Shown here: positions 1 to 13,431 of the stretch, one piece after another
Layout of the letters: each line of letters opens with the position of its first letter
Numbering within the stretch: position 1 is the stretch's first letter
Assembly (NCBI RefSeq): GCF_029227915.1
Contig: NC_079884.1
Span: 932,001-996,000 of the forward strand
From: Hydractinia symbiolongicarpus
Lineage: Eukaryota; Cnidaria; Hydrozoa; Anthoathecata; Hydractiniidae
Direction of reading: 5' to 3'
DNA length: 64,000 bases
Notes under the pieces: generated by a model
The model's input: the letters and a program-made list of their open reading frames with translations, nothing else
Databases searched by the model: none
Told to the model about the DNA's origin: nothing
Translations under genes and position numbers: made by a program

Positions 1-806
1 TCCTATTCAAATATAACAGGATGTCAATACTTTATAAATTTTAATAAAACAGAAAAAGTCAGCATTAGCTAGCGTACGATGGTATAATTTCGCCACTTTT
101 TCCAAAAAAAATAGTATTTATCTTATCGCTTTGCGTTGCGCTGCCCTATTGTGGCTTATTTTGGATATTAAACATAGCCGGACACCGACAATTAAAAATA
201 TCACAAGAGGCCTGGAAAATGGAGTGGTAAAATTTCGCCAGCATGGGTACAATTTCGCCAGTTAAGTTTTTAACTGTGAAAAAGAAACAACATATTCTGG
301 TAACTCAACCTAATACTATTCTCTAAGTCCCCTGTGGCGTGCTTAGTTGAAAAAAACTGTGTTTACAAAGTCTGGAAAAATTGTACCACAGTTGCGAGGA
401 AAAAAATAATCAGCGAATCACGAGTCTGGGAAAGATACAGGTGTAGCTATCCACAGAAGTTTGCTTCGTTTATCCAAACCTTGTATTTTGTTAAACATGA
501 ATCCGAGGAAGAGCCGTAAATCAATAAAAGTGGCTTTAAACACCTATGTCTGTGGCATGAACAGAATTTATTTCTTCCTGATGATATTGTACTTATGGTG
601 AAATAGTACCTCTGTACGCTAGAGAAGAATTTCTTTGTTTACATTCTCAGGGGTAAAGCTCTATGCCTCTGGTATCTATGTGGGAGGAAAAAAGATGTGG
701 GGTGTGCTAGGTGAAGCAAATTTAACCACAATCCCTTTCATCACAAAAAAATTTTATCGTGGCCTCTTTCCGCAATTCCGTAAAATGGTTCTGAGAATGG
801 GTAACA

Positions 807-931
807 GTTTCCCAAAAGGGAAACCCAAATTAAAATCAAAAAAATTAGTTTAGGAAACAGTTTCCTATATGGGAAACCATTTCCCTATATGACATAAGAA
901 TTTCCTAATAAAACATGGGGAAACCGTTTCC
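807..931. repeat. cluster of GGAAAC-GTTTCC palindromes
   Basis: Four short palindromes of the same design lie within 125 bases: GTTTCCC-aaaa-GGGAAAC at 807-824, AGGAAACAGTTTCCT near 852-866, GGGAAACCATTTCCC at 871-885 and GGGAAACCGTTTCCC at 917-931. The same half-site occurs at the ends of the inverted-repeat element at 4611-4724, so they may be end fragments of one MITE family. No coding sequence is involved. Confidence 0.7.
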
Positions 932-954
932 CTTTTCGTGTCATCTCCCGAAAC

Positions 955-955
955 T

Positions 956-986
<31 letters not shown>

Positions 987-987
987 G
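955..987. repeat. (GATA)n microsatellite
   Basis: About eight uninterrupted GATA units. Simple-sequence repeat with no adjacent gene. Confidence 0.95.
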
Positions 988-2344
988 AACTAGTGAATTA
1001 AACTAATCATTTTTCCCTTTTATGAGAGAAGGGAAGGCAGGGAAAAGAGACATGTATCCTTTCTATCTTGTTCTGGTCCAAGAAGAACACACTACTTTGG
1101 TACAAAGTTGTTGTTTTTATGTTGATGCAAACCATTTTGAATAATTTAACATCACGGAACTAATTATGCAAAAAACATAAACTCAACTTAAAATTTTGCG
1201 GAACAAATTAGGTGAAATCCGCCATGGTTTCTAAAAATTTTGCAATAATTTTCTGGAAAACTTAATTCATATTTTTAAACCAGGCAACATTTTGTGGTGG
1301 TGTTTTGCCCAGATTGAGAAAACGGCCTGTTTATAAACACGACGGCGGGATTATGCACGCATGGTCCGATTATGTTTTTTTTCTTGTAGTGACCAGATTC
1401 CCCGATCGGACGAGTGTCCCCCGATTAAGTAAACCACTCGATCGAGCGAGTCGGAACTGGTGGCAATTATTCACGACCGCCCGATTAAATGAGTCATAGC
1501 TGGCGGTAAATTTTTATCTAGCTAAATACAGAAACAAACCGAAGGTGCTTAGAAGAGACTTCTTGCCTAGCACCTAGTCAGCTTAAGCTCTAGAGACAGC
1601 TAACTAGCTATGTTAAAGATGTAAATATTTCTCTACTATATGTTGTGGCAGATATGATAAAAAATACGCACATTTTTCTCTATATAGCTTGCTATACTGG
1701 CTTCTTAACTAAACTAATTCCAAGCACATGTCTATAAAACAGCTAAAATGAGCTTCAGAGGCACAGCATGTGCAACCTAAACTGAAAATATGCACCATGT
1801 AGTCCATCCAACTCGAGAAATCAATAGCATTGGAACAGCACAGTGAATTTTTTTTGAATCAGTGACACGGTGAAATAAGTTTATGACTTGATGTAAACAA
1901 AAATTATATTACACTTTTGGCCAGTAAGTAGCTTGCCCTTTTAAAAAGCAATTTTAAGCAAGAAAAATACTCACCTGATCCGGGTAAGTCTCTCTCGATC
2001 GGGTGGTTGCATTGACGAATTATTGCCACTTGTCATTTTTCTCTGCAAGATAAACACACCATTGAAAACTCAGCATAGCGAAAGAAAAAAGTCTCGACGT
2101 AATTTTTCTCTCCATGATAAAGCACCATTGAAAACTAACTAGATTTTGCAGATGGGTGGGTTTATTTTATTTTATTTTTTGGCAGGAATTGAATTATGAC
2201 CTAAATTATTCGTTTTGCGGGAATTGAGTTTGGTGAAACGTTATTAAACTTGTGAATCCTAAAATTTGGTTTCCACAAAATTTAGTTTCATGACAACTTT
2301 GCCACTACGGCTATTTGCTTGTCACGAATGATATAAAAGCCAGT

Positions 2345-2424
2345 CTGGCCCAATTATGTTTTTTGAGCAACTAATGATATTAGACTGGCCCAATTATGTT
2401 TTTTGAGCAACTAATGATATTAGA
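2345..2424. repeat. 40 bp tandem duplication
   Basis: A 40 bp unit beginning CTGGCCCAATTATG and ending with GATATTAGA occurs twice in direct succession with no difference that I can see. Perfect identity implies a recent local duplication or an assembly duplicate. Confidence 0.9.
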
Positions 2425-4547
2425 CTATCATACATAAATTGGCCTGTCGTGATTATGTTGCCCTGATTATGTATTTTCTGCCCTGTTTTTAACTGGGGCA
2501 AGCTGTTGTACATAATCAGGGCATAATCAGTCAAGAAAAAGCAACTTTGAACATTTAGCTTCCTGGACAGTACTGATCGCGAGTAACTATACACAAATAT
2601 CAAACTACGGGTACGAGAAATTTCTCCTGTGGGTACTCCAAGAGTATGCAAGTATACTGTGTGTACGAGTACGTCAAAAATACTCGCACATTTTTTCTAC
2701 TGTACTCATAAAGTACTCGCTAGCATGCACTAAAGGGAAACGGTAAAATTAAACAAACTTTTGCGATATTTTCTAAAAATATTTTTCAGTGTTTGCATTA
2801 ATATTTTTTTTTAATTTATTAGGACGATATTTGGTTTCAAACTATCTCGTCATATTTTTAAAGCGAAGAACAATGTTTTCATAAGTTTAGGGAAACTCTG
2901 TTTTGACAATTTTCAAATAAAATACATCATGGCAAGGTTTAAACAGTTTTCTAATGAAATCCCACAATGTTTAAACAGTTTTCTAATAAAATATAGTAGT
3001 ATTATAGGCCATTTTGTTTCATTTTTAAAAAAACCTAATTTTTACTGTACTATGTGCTTTACTTTTATCTCTCAATAACGATTTCCTCACTCTCTAAAAC
3101 ACGATTCTGAAGATTAATTTTTCTTTTGCGTTGAATGTTATTATAATCTATTTATATCTTTGCAATCACATTGAGCATAATTTAAATTATTTCCTTCTGG
3201 TAATAGAGGTGTATGGCAGGTATTATTTTTAGGTGTTATTAACATGTATTTTTAACAAGCTAGTACCCAGGACTAAATTGATAAATGCTGTGAAAAAACA
3301 TTTAAAAATGTAACAATCTAGTTTAATGATTCTTTTTTTCTTTTTTATATTGGCTACTTTTAAACAACAGGTGGGCACACAAAATGTGAAAAAAAAATTT
3401 AAAAATACAATTAATAAGACAGATGAAACTTTGTCTTTCCCATTACTGGCACTCATTTTATTATTGCCACTTATTTTATACACTATGATTGGTAAGATAA
3501 AAATAGAAAATAAAATTAGAAAAACATTAGAAAAATTTTTCCGTGCATCGTTCTTACAGACGATCTGTAATAATTCAGTTTTTTGTTTCTTTTTACGCAT
3601 CTTAAAGACGCAGATGCTTGATTAACGTTATTTTAAAATATAATTTTTTTTATAAGAAGATACATCATTCTCACTTGTCATTTGTCAGGCACGTGTTTTC
3701 TTTTGGTTACTTACAAAACAATTAAATTAAATTCGATTGGCTTAATTTATTCTCAAGAGTCCATTGTTTAATACCTGTATGGGAAGAAGGGGAATAATGT
3801 TTAATGCAGCAAGAACACATTTAGCTAGGAGAAAAAAGCATTTAGATAAGATGTAAATGGCAAAGGGTTTCCTCATTAATGAGAAATAAAGCATTTAAAT
3901 GTAAAGTTATAAAAAGGCCATTACAGAAAAGTATACATTTTTTTGTAAACTAAAAAGAATTTGCTGCAACATAAAAAAAATTAATGTTAAAAAAAATGTT
4001 ATTTCTTACGACGCGAAAACGAAGTAAAAGTTTTCACAATGTCTAAGGTAGCAGACAAATGTGAGCTATCGATAAAAATTATGCTTTTTTTTATCTTATA
4101 CTTGAACACTTGCTCACAAATCATTCACTTATTGTACTCACATGCGCAAGAGGCTGTACTCGAGGGTACGGAATAGTATACTCGCAGAATGCTTGACTCG
4201 TCTTGCACTGTACTCGTCATTTAATGTACCTGTACTCGTATACTCGTGTATAGTTATTTGTGATCGGCACTGTAAATCTTGTGTACCAAAAAATATGCTT
4301 TTTTTAAGTTTTGATCATTGCAGCTCATTTGAATATTTAGCAGCTCAAGAGATGACTCAAAACATCCAGGTTTCATCTTTAATGTATTTGGCAAATTCTA
4401 ATGAAGATTACTTTTTAACTTTGTTTTTTATTCTTTTTCTTTTCAATTTTCACAGATTATAAATTTATTTTTTGTTCTAGTGGCCCCCAGTGTAAACAAT
4501 TAACTAACTATAGGTTTTTCTGATATTCTGGGCTAGCCATTTTAAAT

Positions 4548-4584
4548 ATATATTATTATTGTTGTTGTTGTTGTTGCTATTATT
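4548..4584. repeat. (TTA)/(TTG) microsatellite
   Basis: Alternating TTA and TTG triplets, including six TTG in a row. It is immediately left of the inverted-repeat element at 4611-4724. Confidence 0.9.
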
Positions 4585-4610
4585 AATAATGGTGAAGACA
4601 TATGAAAAAT

Positions 4611-4724
4611 GTTTTCCTGATTGGGAAACCACTGAAATAAAAGAGGGTTAGGGTACAAGGCTAGTTGTTGCATTGCTGCCCATTTTGCATAAAATATTCA
4701 TAATGGTTTCCCAAGCAGGAAAAC
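4611..4724. mobile_element. 114 bp inverted-repeat element (MITE-like)
   Basis: Terminal inverted repeats of 21 bp at 4611-4631 and 4704-4724 differ at one base (GTTTTCCTGA/C TTGGGAAACCA). The 72 bp interior has no coding capacity. The structure is that of a miniature inverted-repeat transposable element; the autonomous family is not identifiable from the ends. Confidence 0.65.
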
Positions 4725-6148
4725 AAAGCAGCTGAAAATATTGGGTAGAAATCATTCAGTCGGAATCTAATGGGACAGTTTTCATCTCCATAGCTAAAAT
4801 TACCACCCGGACACTACTCCAAAAACTACCCCGACTGTTATCAAATTAAAATAAATACAAAAAGTTTTATTGATAGACAAAAAGTCTCCACATAATTTTT
4901 TCCTGCAAGATAAAACACCATTAAAAACTAGGCATTATGAACCTCCAATATAACACTATTTATGGTTTTACTGTACAAAGGAGATCATGGTAACTGCTTA
5001 GTAAAGCGTCTAGATAAACAACTTTAAAACAGTTTCAACCTGCCAATGTCAAACCATGCATTGCTCATCAATGTTGAAAGTTATTTCCTTTTTTTCTGTG
5101 AAAAATAGAACAAAGGATGAACATAAAGATAGTGTTGTTTGCAAATATACTTGTCTGCTGGAATAGTGTGATGCTACATATATTGATGAAACAGCAAGGA
5201 GGCAAAATGTAAGAATGATAGATCGATAAGAAATCTCAAAAGGTCGATAAGAACTCTCAATCCCAAGAGATTCAGTCACTGAGAATCACCCACCTTCTGA
5301 ATAAAAAAAACTCTAGTATTTTGATAGATAATGTTCACTAATATAAAAAAAGAAATTTCGCTAAGGCCATGTATATTTGCGATAGCAGTCCCACATTTAA
5401 TTTGCAGGAATTATTCTGTTCCATTGAAATTGTTTTGAATTAAATATTATTTCTAGAAAACAAGAGTAGAAGTGCGTTTGTGCTCCTAGTGGTCTACGTT
5501 AGCCTTGCGGTATATAGGGTTTATATAGTTTGTTTACTGTTTTTGGTTACTGTTTGGTTTACTGTTTATTATTATGTTTTGTTAACTACTGTTTTATATG
5601 TCCTCTGTGTATTGTGGAGTTTGCTGTAAATTATATTATATAAATAAAACTCGTATTTATTTTTGATTTGAAGTTATATGCCTAAATAAATATATGTTGT
5701 CAAGTTGTATAATTATGATTCTAAAAATTTATGTTAAATGTTTAAAACACAAATCGAATTGTTAAAAACAATTAATAGTAGCTAGCTAGTAAAACTGCTG
5801 GATAATTACGCATGAAGTTGTTATGCCTATACTGTGGATTGGGCAACTAGATGTGTTGTATTTTAGAATAGGTTAATTGAAAGACCTTTACCTTTTAATT
5901 TTCAACACATACTGCCACAAATTTCAAGCTTATACCTTCTGTTGAAACAAGTTGATTTGTGCATCTTTTTTAAAAAGTCCTAATTAGTTCTTAAAATTTT
6001 AGCCTTCTAGTTCCACTGATCATGCATGACATCTTCAAGCATCTGTGAGTGGGGTGTTGTATTTAACTGTTGTCTAAATTTGACATTTGTTTTTTTTTCC
6101 TGCATTAACTCTTGACTTTAATTCTAATCCCAAAAAGTGAGAAATAAA

Positions 6149-7684
6149 ATGGAAAAGCGGATGCTTCAAAGTCGACTTATAAATTTCGCTTCTAAAGACT
6201 ATGGCACAAAGATATGCTCAACTGCTTTAACAGTAGATGGATGTGAAATTGAGAATCTAATAAACCAATCACACAGCTCTTTTTACTGTTCAAAATATTT
6301 TATGTCCGAATATTACATCAAATGTCCAGTAGAGATAGTGATGACTTTTCCTTGCCTCATTGATATATCGGCTGTTTGCGTAGAACCAAAAGTATTAAGT
6401 CACCAGTCGAAATGCATCGAGGTGTTCACCGTCATGGAAAGATACAAAAGTACTTTTTTAGTTACTACAAATTCACAAAATAATAAGTTAAAAGAAATGA
6501 TTAGAAAAAGACCAGGCATACAAACTGAAAAGAATCATTTGGAATACCCCTGCACATATGTAAACGATTTCACTAAGCCTGAAGTACGGCAAAGTAAAAA
6601 ACCCTTTTTAAATTTTGCTGGCAAGTATAAGTGTAATATGAATGAGCCACAACAACAACCAGATAAAGTTTTATTTGTGAACAGAAGTCATTCTTTGCCA
6701 TTTCAAGCCACGATGTCAAATTATGTGCAAACTGAGTTAAAACCATATGCATCTACCCGTGCTTGTAGTTTTATGGTTATCCGTATAACTTGGGCAACAA
6801 TTCCTGTGCTAAAAAAAATTGAAGTATGGGGAACACCTGCATCGAATAACCCTGATTTCATTTTTAAAGTGATACATAATATTTTTCATCCTAAATTGAA
6901 AGATCCCCCAAGTGAAGTAAAAACAGAAAACCATGAATCTAAAAAAGTTGAAATAATAACTTCAGAGCCTGTTAATACTGTTATTCCTGAAGACTTCATT
7001 GATCCAATTACGTTTTCTCTCATGACTGTGCCATTACTATTACCATCAGGAAATATTGTTGATAGAGACACACTAGAAAAATATGTTGCAGAAGAAGAAA
7101 AGTTTGGACGTCTTCCTTCTGATCCCTTTACTGGAATTGTTTTTCATGGTTCACGGAAAGCAATACCGAATACTAGTTTGAAGGTCAGAATCGATGAGTT
7201 TCTTTTGAAACATGGTCATTTAATTAAACAAAGCAGTCAAACATCTGGTTCAAAGGAAAGTTCGAAAAGAAAGACTGTTGATTCTTTAAGGGACAATATC
7301 ACATTTACCAATACTAGTAACACTTTGAAGAAAAGGAAAATTTTTAGCAATACCAATGACTATCATGTTCACGCCACAAGTTCATCTAGCATAATTGATA
7401 CATCGAACACAACAACTGAGAAAAATCACGAAACCGACCTGAAGGATAGTTTAAATTTATCCTTGTTTCAAACTTTATCAAAAATTCCAATTTGCCAAAA
7501 AGTTAAAAAAATGGAGATAACATGTTGCAAATGTAAAACCAATGAGACAAGCAAACTGTTTACTTTTCCATGCCTTCACTTGTGCTGTCGAGAATGTTTG
7601 AATTTATTATTAGACTCTCAGAAAGGATGTTATAAATGTGGAAAGACTTTCAGTAGATTGAATGTTTTAAAGTTTAATGGATAA
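6149..7684 (+). CDS. UBOX5: U-box/RING E3 ubiquitin ligase, UBOX5 (RNF37)-like
   Basis: A single-exon frame of 511 codons from the ATG at 6149 (AAATAAAATGG context) to the stop at 7682. The N-terminal part matches the UBOX5 N-terminal domain (DGCEIENLI near residue 30; a conserved block RITWATIPVLKKIEVWG near 210-226). A U-box starts near residue 279: PEDFIDPITFSLMTVPLLLP, then DRDTLEKY, then LPSDPFTG. Basic patches SKRKT and KKRK follow and suggest nuclear localisation. A C-terminal RING-type cysteine cluster occupies about 457-505 (CCKCKTN...CLHLCCRECL...CYKCGK). This U-box plus RING order and the length (human UBOX5 about 540) identify the family. Family members are nuclear E3 ligases acting with UBE2-type E2 enzymes. 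The in-frame GTG at 6137 is not needed as a start. The gene lacks introns, unlike its multi-exon neighbours. Confidence 0.9.
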   Translation: MEKRMLQSRLINFASKDYGTKICSTALTVDGCEIENLINQSHSSFYCSKYFMSEYYIKCPVEIVMTFPCLIDISAVCVEPKVLSHQSKCIEVFTVMERYKSTFLVTTNSQNNKLKEMIRKRPGIQTEKNHLEYPCTYVNDFTKPEVRQSKKPFLNFAGKYKCNMNEPQQQPDKVLFVNRSHSLPFQATMSNYVQTELKPYASTRACSFMVIRITWATIPVLKKIEVWGTPASNNPDFIFKVIHNIFHPKLKDPPSEVKTENHESKKVEIITSEPVNTVIPEDFIDPITFSLMTVPLLLPSGNIVDRDTLEKYVAEEEKFGRLPSDPFTGIVFHGSRKAIPNTSLKVRIDEFLLKHGHLIKQSSQTSGSKESSKRKTVDSLRDNITFTNTSNTLKKRKIFSNTNDYHVHATSSSSIIDTSNTTTEKNHETDLKDSLNLSLFQTLSKIPICQKVKKMEITCCKCKTNETSKLFTFPCLHLCCRECLNLLLDSQKGCYKCGKTFSRLNVLKFNG

Positions 7685-8057
7685 ATATGATGCTATTTGT
7701 TTTGTTATTGTTGTGTTTTCATTTGTTTTTAATTCAAGATAAGCAACTGCACCTGAAATAACATTAGAAAGAAAGTAGAGAAAAAATTAAAATTTGTAAT
7801 ATTACAAAAACATTTACACATTAGTTTTTTCATTTAATTTTAACAAACCTAAAAATAGTGATTGAAAGTTATCTTAATTTCTTTGTTTGGTTAACCATTT
7901 TAGTTTTTAGGTACGTTAAATGCACCTTGCAAAAGTTTCTCTCTTTAAATCACATGTTGTTACAGAAAAGTGTTTCGCCTAGATGTTAGCATTTTTTGCA
8001 ATTATATTATATTGAAAAAAAAATTTAGTGGATATTTTTTACAGCCATGGGAATTGA

Positions 8058-8081
8058 CGACGGCATTCGTCAATGCCGTCG
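8058..8081. repeat. 10 bp perfect hairpin, CGACGGCATT
   Basis: Arms 8058-8067 and 8072-8081 are exact reverse complements around a four-base loop CGTC. A similar GCCGT hairpin lies at 9452-9492, so both may derive from the ends of one repeat family. Confidence 0.75.
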
Positions 8082-8830
8082 TAAATGCCTTCGTTCTTTG
8101 TACTGACTACAGCAAAAAAATTGCCGTTGTGACTTTTTTTCTATGTTTTTCCAATGAATGAGTGAACGACAAAAATTATTACTTGATTATTATCTTTTTT
8201 TGACGCAGCGATGTTAAGTGGCTGTGTTTGTTTAAATTATTTCCCGTTTGCATGTAGCTAGGTTAGTGTTTTTTACGCAACATTATTTGCTTCTGACAAG
8301 CCGTTTTCGTGACACAAAATCGTTGTTAAAAACTTTTTTTTTAAGGTCAGTCCACTATAATTGTATAAGAATATTTACATGTTAAGTTAATTTAAAACCA
8401 AGAGTTGTCTAAAATATTAAAGTTGAAATAGTTATTTTCTCAAATTTTCCGAATCAATATCAGAAAACACTTTAAATTAAAATTAAATTTTAACTAAATT
8501 TTATTATTAACTTCTTTCGAAGAAAAAAGTTAAATTAGAATAGAACACCTGGCTTCTTCGAAAGCGACGACGAACACGCAAGACGTACCTTTTTATAAAA
8601 CATTTAACCCATTCATCAAATATTTTTTAAGCAACAAATATGTTGCATAATAATTTTTCTTCTTGTCACCTGTTATTCTAAAGAAAGAAAACGCTTTAAA
8701 ATACTTTGATGTTTTGAAAGATCAAAATATACATTATTGTGCAACAGAAAATTAAACTTGGTTCGCAAATATTTCGGCACTCTGTAAGGAAGTAAACCAC
8801 CATCTAGATGTGGGCTGGGAACACCTTAGA

Positions 8831-9195
8831 TCTATCGCCGTTCTTCGTTCTTAAGTTTTTAAAACGCGATCTAAAAAGCATTTTTATCGCTGCTTTTCTT
8901 TCTTAAATTTTAAAAACGCAATCTAAAAAAGCTTTTCTATCGCCGTTCTTCGTTCTTAAACTTTAAAAATGAGATCTAAAAAAGCTTTTCTATTGCCTTT
9001 TTTCGTTCTTAAGTTTATAAAATGCGACCTAAAAAAGCTTTTCTATCGCTGTTCTTCGTTCTTAGAATGCAATGTAAAAATCCTTTTAATCGCCGTTCTT
9101 CGTTCTTAAACTTTAAAATGCAATCTAAAAAAGTTTTTTTATCGCCATTCTTTGTTCTTAAACTTTGAAAATGCGATCTAAAAAAGCATTTCTAT
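8831..9195. repeat. tandem repeat, about seven units of 45-55 bp
   Basis: About seven imperfect copies of a unit containing CGATCTAAAAAAGC, then TTTCTATCGCC, then GTTCTTCGTTCTTAA. Units vary by substitutions and short indels, so the array is not recent. No gene is associated. Confidence 0.9.
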
Positions 9196-9451
9196 GGCCA
9201 CTTAGTAATATTCAATTCATAATTTTATCATTTTCTTCGCAAAGTGATTTGCAAAAATGGCATTTCGATTCGCTAATTGTGAATTGCGAACTGCTAATTC
9301 GAACCCTGTGTATACATAATAGGAAAAAAGAGTTGTTAACTTTATTTAGACATTTCCTTAGTGGGTTCGTTACATGTTGATACTTTTATTATATGTTTAT
9401 TATATACTTTTATCACAGGACTTTGTTTAAAAGGGAATATTATAGTCTTCT

Positions 9452-9492
9452 AAAAATTGCCGTCATGCTTTATTTCAGCAACGGCAATTTTT
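9452..9492. repeat. 12 bp perfect hairpin, AAAAATTGCCGT
   Basis: Arms 9452-9463 and 9481-9492 are exact reverse complements with a 17-base spacer. TTGCCGTCAT recurs just downstream, giving a nested set of related half-sites. Confidence 0.75.
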
Positions 9493-12400
9493 TTGCCGTC
9501 ATATTATATTACAACAATGGCAAAAATTTAATTAAAATTGTCGTTGCACTAAATTATAGTTTATTGTTGCTGTTTTATATTCTCTCTATTTATTACTATT
9601 CTTCTTCTAATTTGAAAAGATTTATTCCATGAATTTTAAAAGAATCTTAGGAATTGGAGAATGAAATAATTCATTATAATAACTGATTCTAACTACATTT
9701 TTTATTATTTTTAGGGAGCTGCATTAAAAAAATAATGTAGAATAATAATGTAGAATGTTAACGCAGGTGATTTTAAATGATGTGACACAATTTTTAAAAA
9801 ACTCATAATAAGTCCAATTGTCTCCTCACACATTATCGAACAACCCCAGTTTGGTAGCATGATAAAAGGTATAACAAAATCGATTACTGCATTTGAAATC
9901 ATCTCGTTAATTTTTTTCGTTATATTTGAGTAACTTTAAATACCAAATTTAATTTAATATTCCCACTGTGTGATTAGTGTGGTCATCATATTTGTCAAGC
10001 ATGTGAAATACAGTATGAATGACAAATATTTCACAATAAATTAAATGAGAAAGTTCAATAAAGTTCTTTATCTTTTCAAGAATCTACAGAACAAGTTTTC
10101 ACACATATCAAACATAGCAAATGTATTTTCTAGAATAAGGAGAAAGCTATGGTAAAGGTGTCTATGCCAAATTTTCACAGTAATGTTTTAATAATGTATC
10201 GAAGTAAATCGTTCACAAACATTTCCTACTGTATTTCTCAAAATGACAGTTCCTGTTATGGACACATAGTTCACTTGTGCTTGTTTTGTCTACAAACTTC
10301 ATATAAATATTTATGCATTTTCCATGTAGTATTTCTTGTCTTACTTTTGCAGTTAACATACAAGATAAACCAATGACAATAAACAGGACTTTAAGTCACA
10401 TCTTTTAACTGAAAACACATTTGGATAGTGCGAATTGGTTGTAGATGTAAAAGACAAACTTGCTCCTACAATATAGATAGTAGTAAAAATTCTTACATGA
10501 AATCGAACCACACACAAAAATCAACAAATCAGCATGATGAGATATAGCTTTTTAAAGGTTAGAGATTTTCTTTATACCTTAAAATTTTGTTTTAAATTGA
10601 CAATACTTTTTTTCATAAAAATGAAAGTACCAAGTAATTTTAAATGTGTTAATATTGACATATGAAAATTTTCAGATTTGTTCTTTTTAGAGTCATTTGT
10701 GATATGTGATATGTGATATGCTTGCAAGAACTGGCTATTCATTCTCCAAATCACCACAGCTTTTTTAATATTAAAAATGTGTAGATACAATCCAATGGGA
10801 AAAAAATTGCGAAAATTGTAATAATTAGTTACATCCAAGACATCAAAATTTAGATGTACATAAAAATTATCATATTTTATTATGAACTTAAACACTAGAG
10901 ATTTTTGCTTTTGCAATTCAGTCGTCTCCCGGGCAGTCCCGTATGCATAATTGATCATTTTTATTTGCCTTCAGTAACCATTTTAAAGTTAAATAACAGC
11001 ATTTTAAAAAAATCTATCTAAGGATAACAATTTTAACTTTATTTATTTTATTTATCAAAAGTTTTGTACATGGCTTTGTATCCAGACTGCATATAATTGT
11101 TTAATGTATTACGAGATATGTATTTGTTTTATATATTTTATAAATAAAAACACCAAATTGTATATACATACAGTTTCAATTTTATGGTTGCTTTATTCTT
11201 CAACTTTAATAAGACTAAGGTGTTCTGATGTCCTACCTTATACAGGCTTATCAATAAGAAAATAACACCAGAACAATAAATCGCTCTCCAAAGGTTACAA
11301 TAATTTAAACTGGGCGAACAATCTGAATAAATAAAATAAGTTTAAAAATGCATATTTTATCACCAAGTTTTTTATATCTATTTTATTTTATCTTTTTTTA
11401 TATATTTTGGTTCTTTTTTACTGTAAATAATAAGAAAGAACATTGATTTCCATATGAGATGAATTGATATTGCTCAAATAAAAACTTTTTTAGAATTGGG
11501 GAAGCAACTCAGGCTCAGCTAGTTTCTTATTTCTTAGAATTGGGCGAGCTTTTGCGTGAGCAAGAGCTATTGCTCTCTCCTTATTGATAGGACTGTTTAT
11601 AATAAATGACTTGTTATAAAACTGACATATATATGCAAAATAATACTACAATTAATATTTTTCTGTGTCAATAGCTGGATTAGTAAATTGTGTATTAAAT
11701 ACATCACAGTGCTTTCACGTAGTATGCATTTATATAGTAAAAATGTGTATACATTGTTTTCTTAATACAATTTTTTATTATATTTCTTTAACAGACGACT
11801 AACTTACACTAACATAGACAAATACTAACAACAACTAAAACATCAACTTGAACCTGTGTAAGGTAGGTTGTATCTTCATGTACTGCAAATTTTTAAAAAA
11901 AGCATTTGCATTTTTTGTGTTACGGACAACAACAGCTGCAATTCAAATAAAAAGTCCTTACAGGCTGATAAATGTGGGATCCTTAATTAGGAAAAGAAAG
12001 TTTAATTAGTAAAGTGACAAAGCAGAATTTTAATATCACCATTACATTTGACATTTAATTTTTCCTTAGTGTGAAACTTTTAGGCAAAATGGATTGTTTA
12101 TTTTTTGAACAAATTTGAAGCTATTTAAATGTCTTTTTTTTTGCTTATCCTCGAAACTTTTTTATTTTTCGAAACATAAGTATTTTATATTGCTATCACA
12201 TTTGACATATTCTATTTGTACGCTATTTATATTTGTGGGAAAGGAAACATTTTAACCTTAAGATCTTTTTTATGCTCAAACTGCAGACTTGTTTAAACAA
12301 CATAATTTATAGAAAAGCTTCTTTTTTATTTGTGTTATTTGCTGTTGGAACGGTAAATGTAACTATTTTGACATAAAGCCAGCAATCAAAGATATGACAT

Positions 12401-13431
12401 TACAACTACGTATATATACATAACACAAATTGTTACATATATTTGTTTAAATACAACCGTCTCTAATCTTTCATCAGGTGATATTTGCAATTTGAAAATT
12501 GTACGCTAATGTCAATCCAATGTTAGGAAGGTGAGGGACTAGATGATTTGCTGATTAAATATTTGAATATTCCATAATGTGAAACATTGATTTTTATTAT
12601 TTTAACAGATTGTTGTCTGTGTACTTTTTACAGGAGCATTCTTTTGAGTGCTTTGATTTCAGGCTTAGCATAGGGAGGAGGGTAAAAATTGACATTTAGT
12701 GTATCATTTTTTAAGTTTGGGTCATCCCTTTTAGTTTGTGAAAAGTGACCACAATATTTAAAATATTGTTTTCAAAGCGTGGTTACCAAGGTCCTGAGGA
12801 ATGCTAGAACTTTGACAACAAAATTATGTCTTGATCTGGAAAGTAATTGTGTTAAATTTTGCTAATTAAGATATTTACAAACCTGACAAAAAGATTTCCC
12901 TTAAAGGAAATTATGACCTTGAAGTTTTACTTGGTAGGAGAGCCTACAACCCTATCCATGACAATATTACAATCAAGAAAGTACACCATGATGTTGGATT
13001 GAGTTGAAAATTTACATACTCACAAATTAATAGTTCTGAACTCTGAACTAAAACAACTCCAAATTCAGGAAGGTACTATTTATTTTTTGAATATTTTTTT
13101 TTTTCGTTTGTGATTAAAATAATGATGTAACATGTTTAGGCATTATTCTGTGTACTGGTATATCAAAAGATTTTTAAAGGAGGTATGTGTTTGTTATTAT
13201 ATAGTAAAATGCAGTATAAATACAGTAAAGCATAAAAATAAAGAAGACCATGTATGGGTCTAAGAAAAGTTTGGGCTTACTGTTATCTGCTAAACAGAGG
13301 TTTTAAAAATGGACAAAAAAAATTTATTTCATTTGAATGTATAGCCTTGAAAAAGCTACGTTTTTTGTCAGAAAATACCTCAGCTTAAAAGAAATTTTAG
13401 GCAGTGCTTTGTTGAATCATTTCTTTTTTCT

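Larger units (their letters stand above)
1..6148. other. gene-poor AT-rich region left of UBOX5
   Basis: I find no coding gene here. Open reading frames are short, AT-driven and lack recognisable domains. The region contains a GATA microsatellite, a cluster of GGAAAC/GTTTCC palindromes, a 40 bp tandem duplication, a TTG/TTA microsatellite and a 114 bp inverted-repeat element, each listed separately. The motif ATTTCGCCA occurs three times in the first 260 bases, probably the edge of a dispersed repeat. The promoter of the UBOX5-like gene must lie in the last part, but I cannot point to a specific element. Confidence 0.6.

Noticed and set aside
3229-3625. Overlapping frames of about 100-120 codons on both strands
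   Set aside because: AT-driven low-complexity residues (K, N, F, I, L), no domain, no splice support, and the two strands mirror each other.
9711-9902. Minus-strand frame resembling a membrane protein segment
   Set aside because: Hydrophobic composition comes from AT richness; no flanking exon or family match that I can support.
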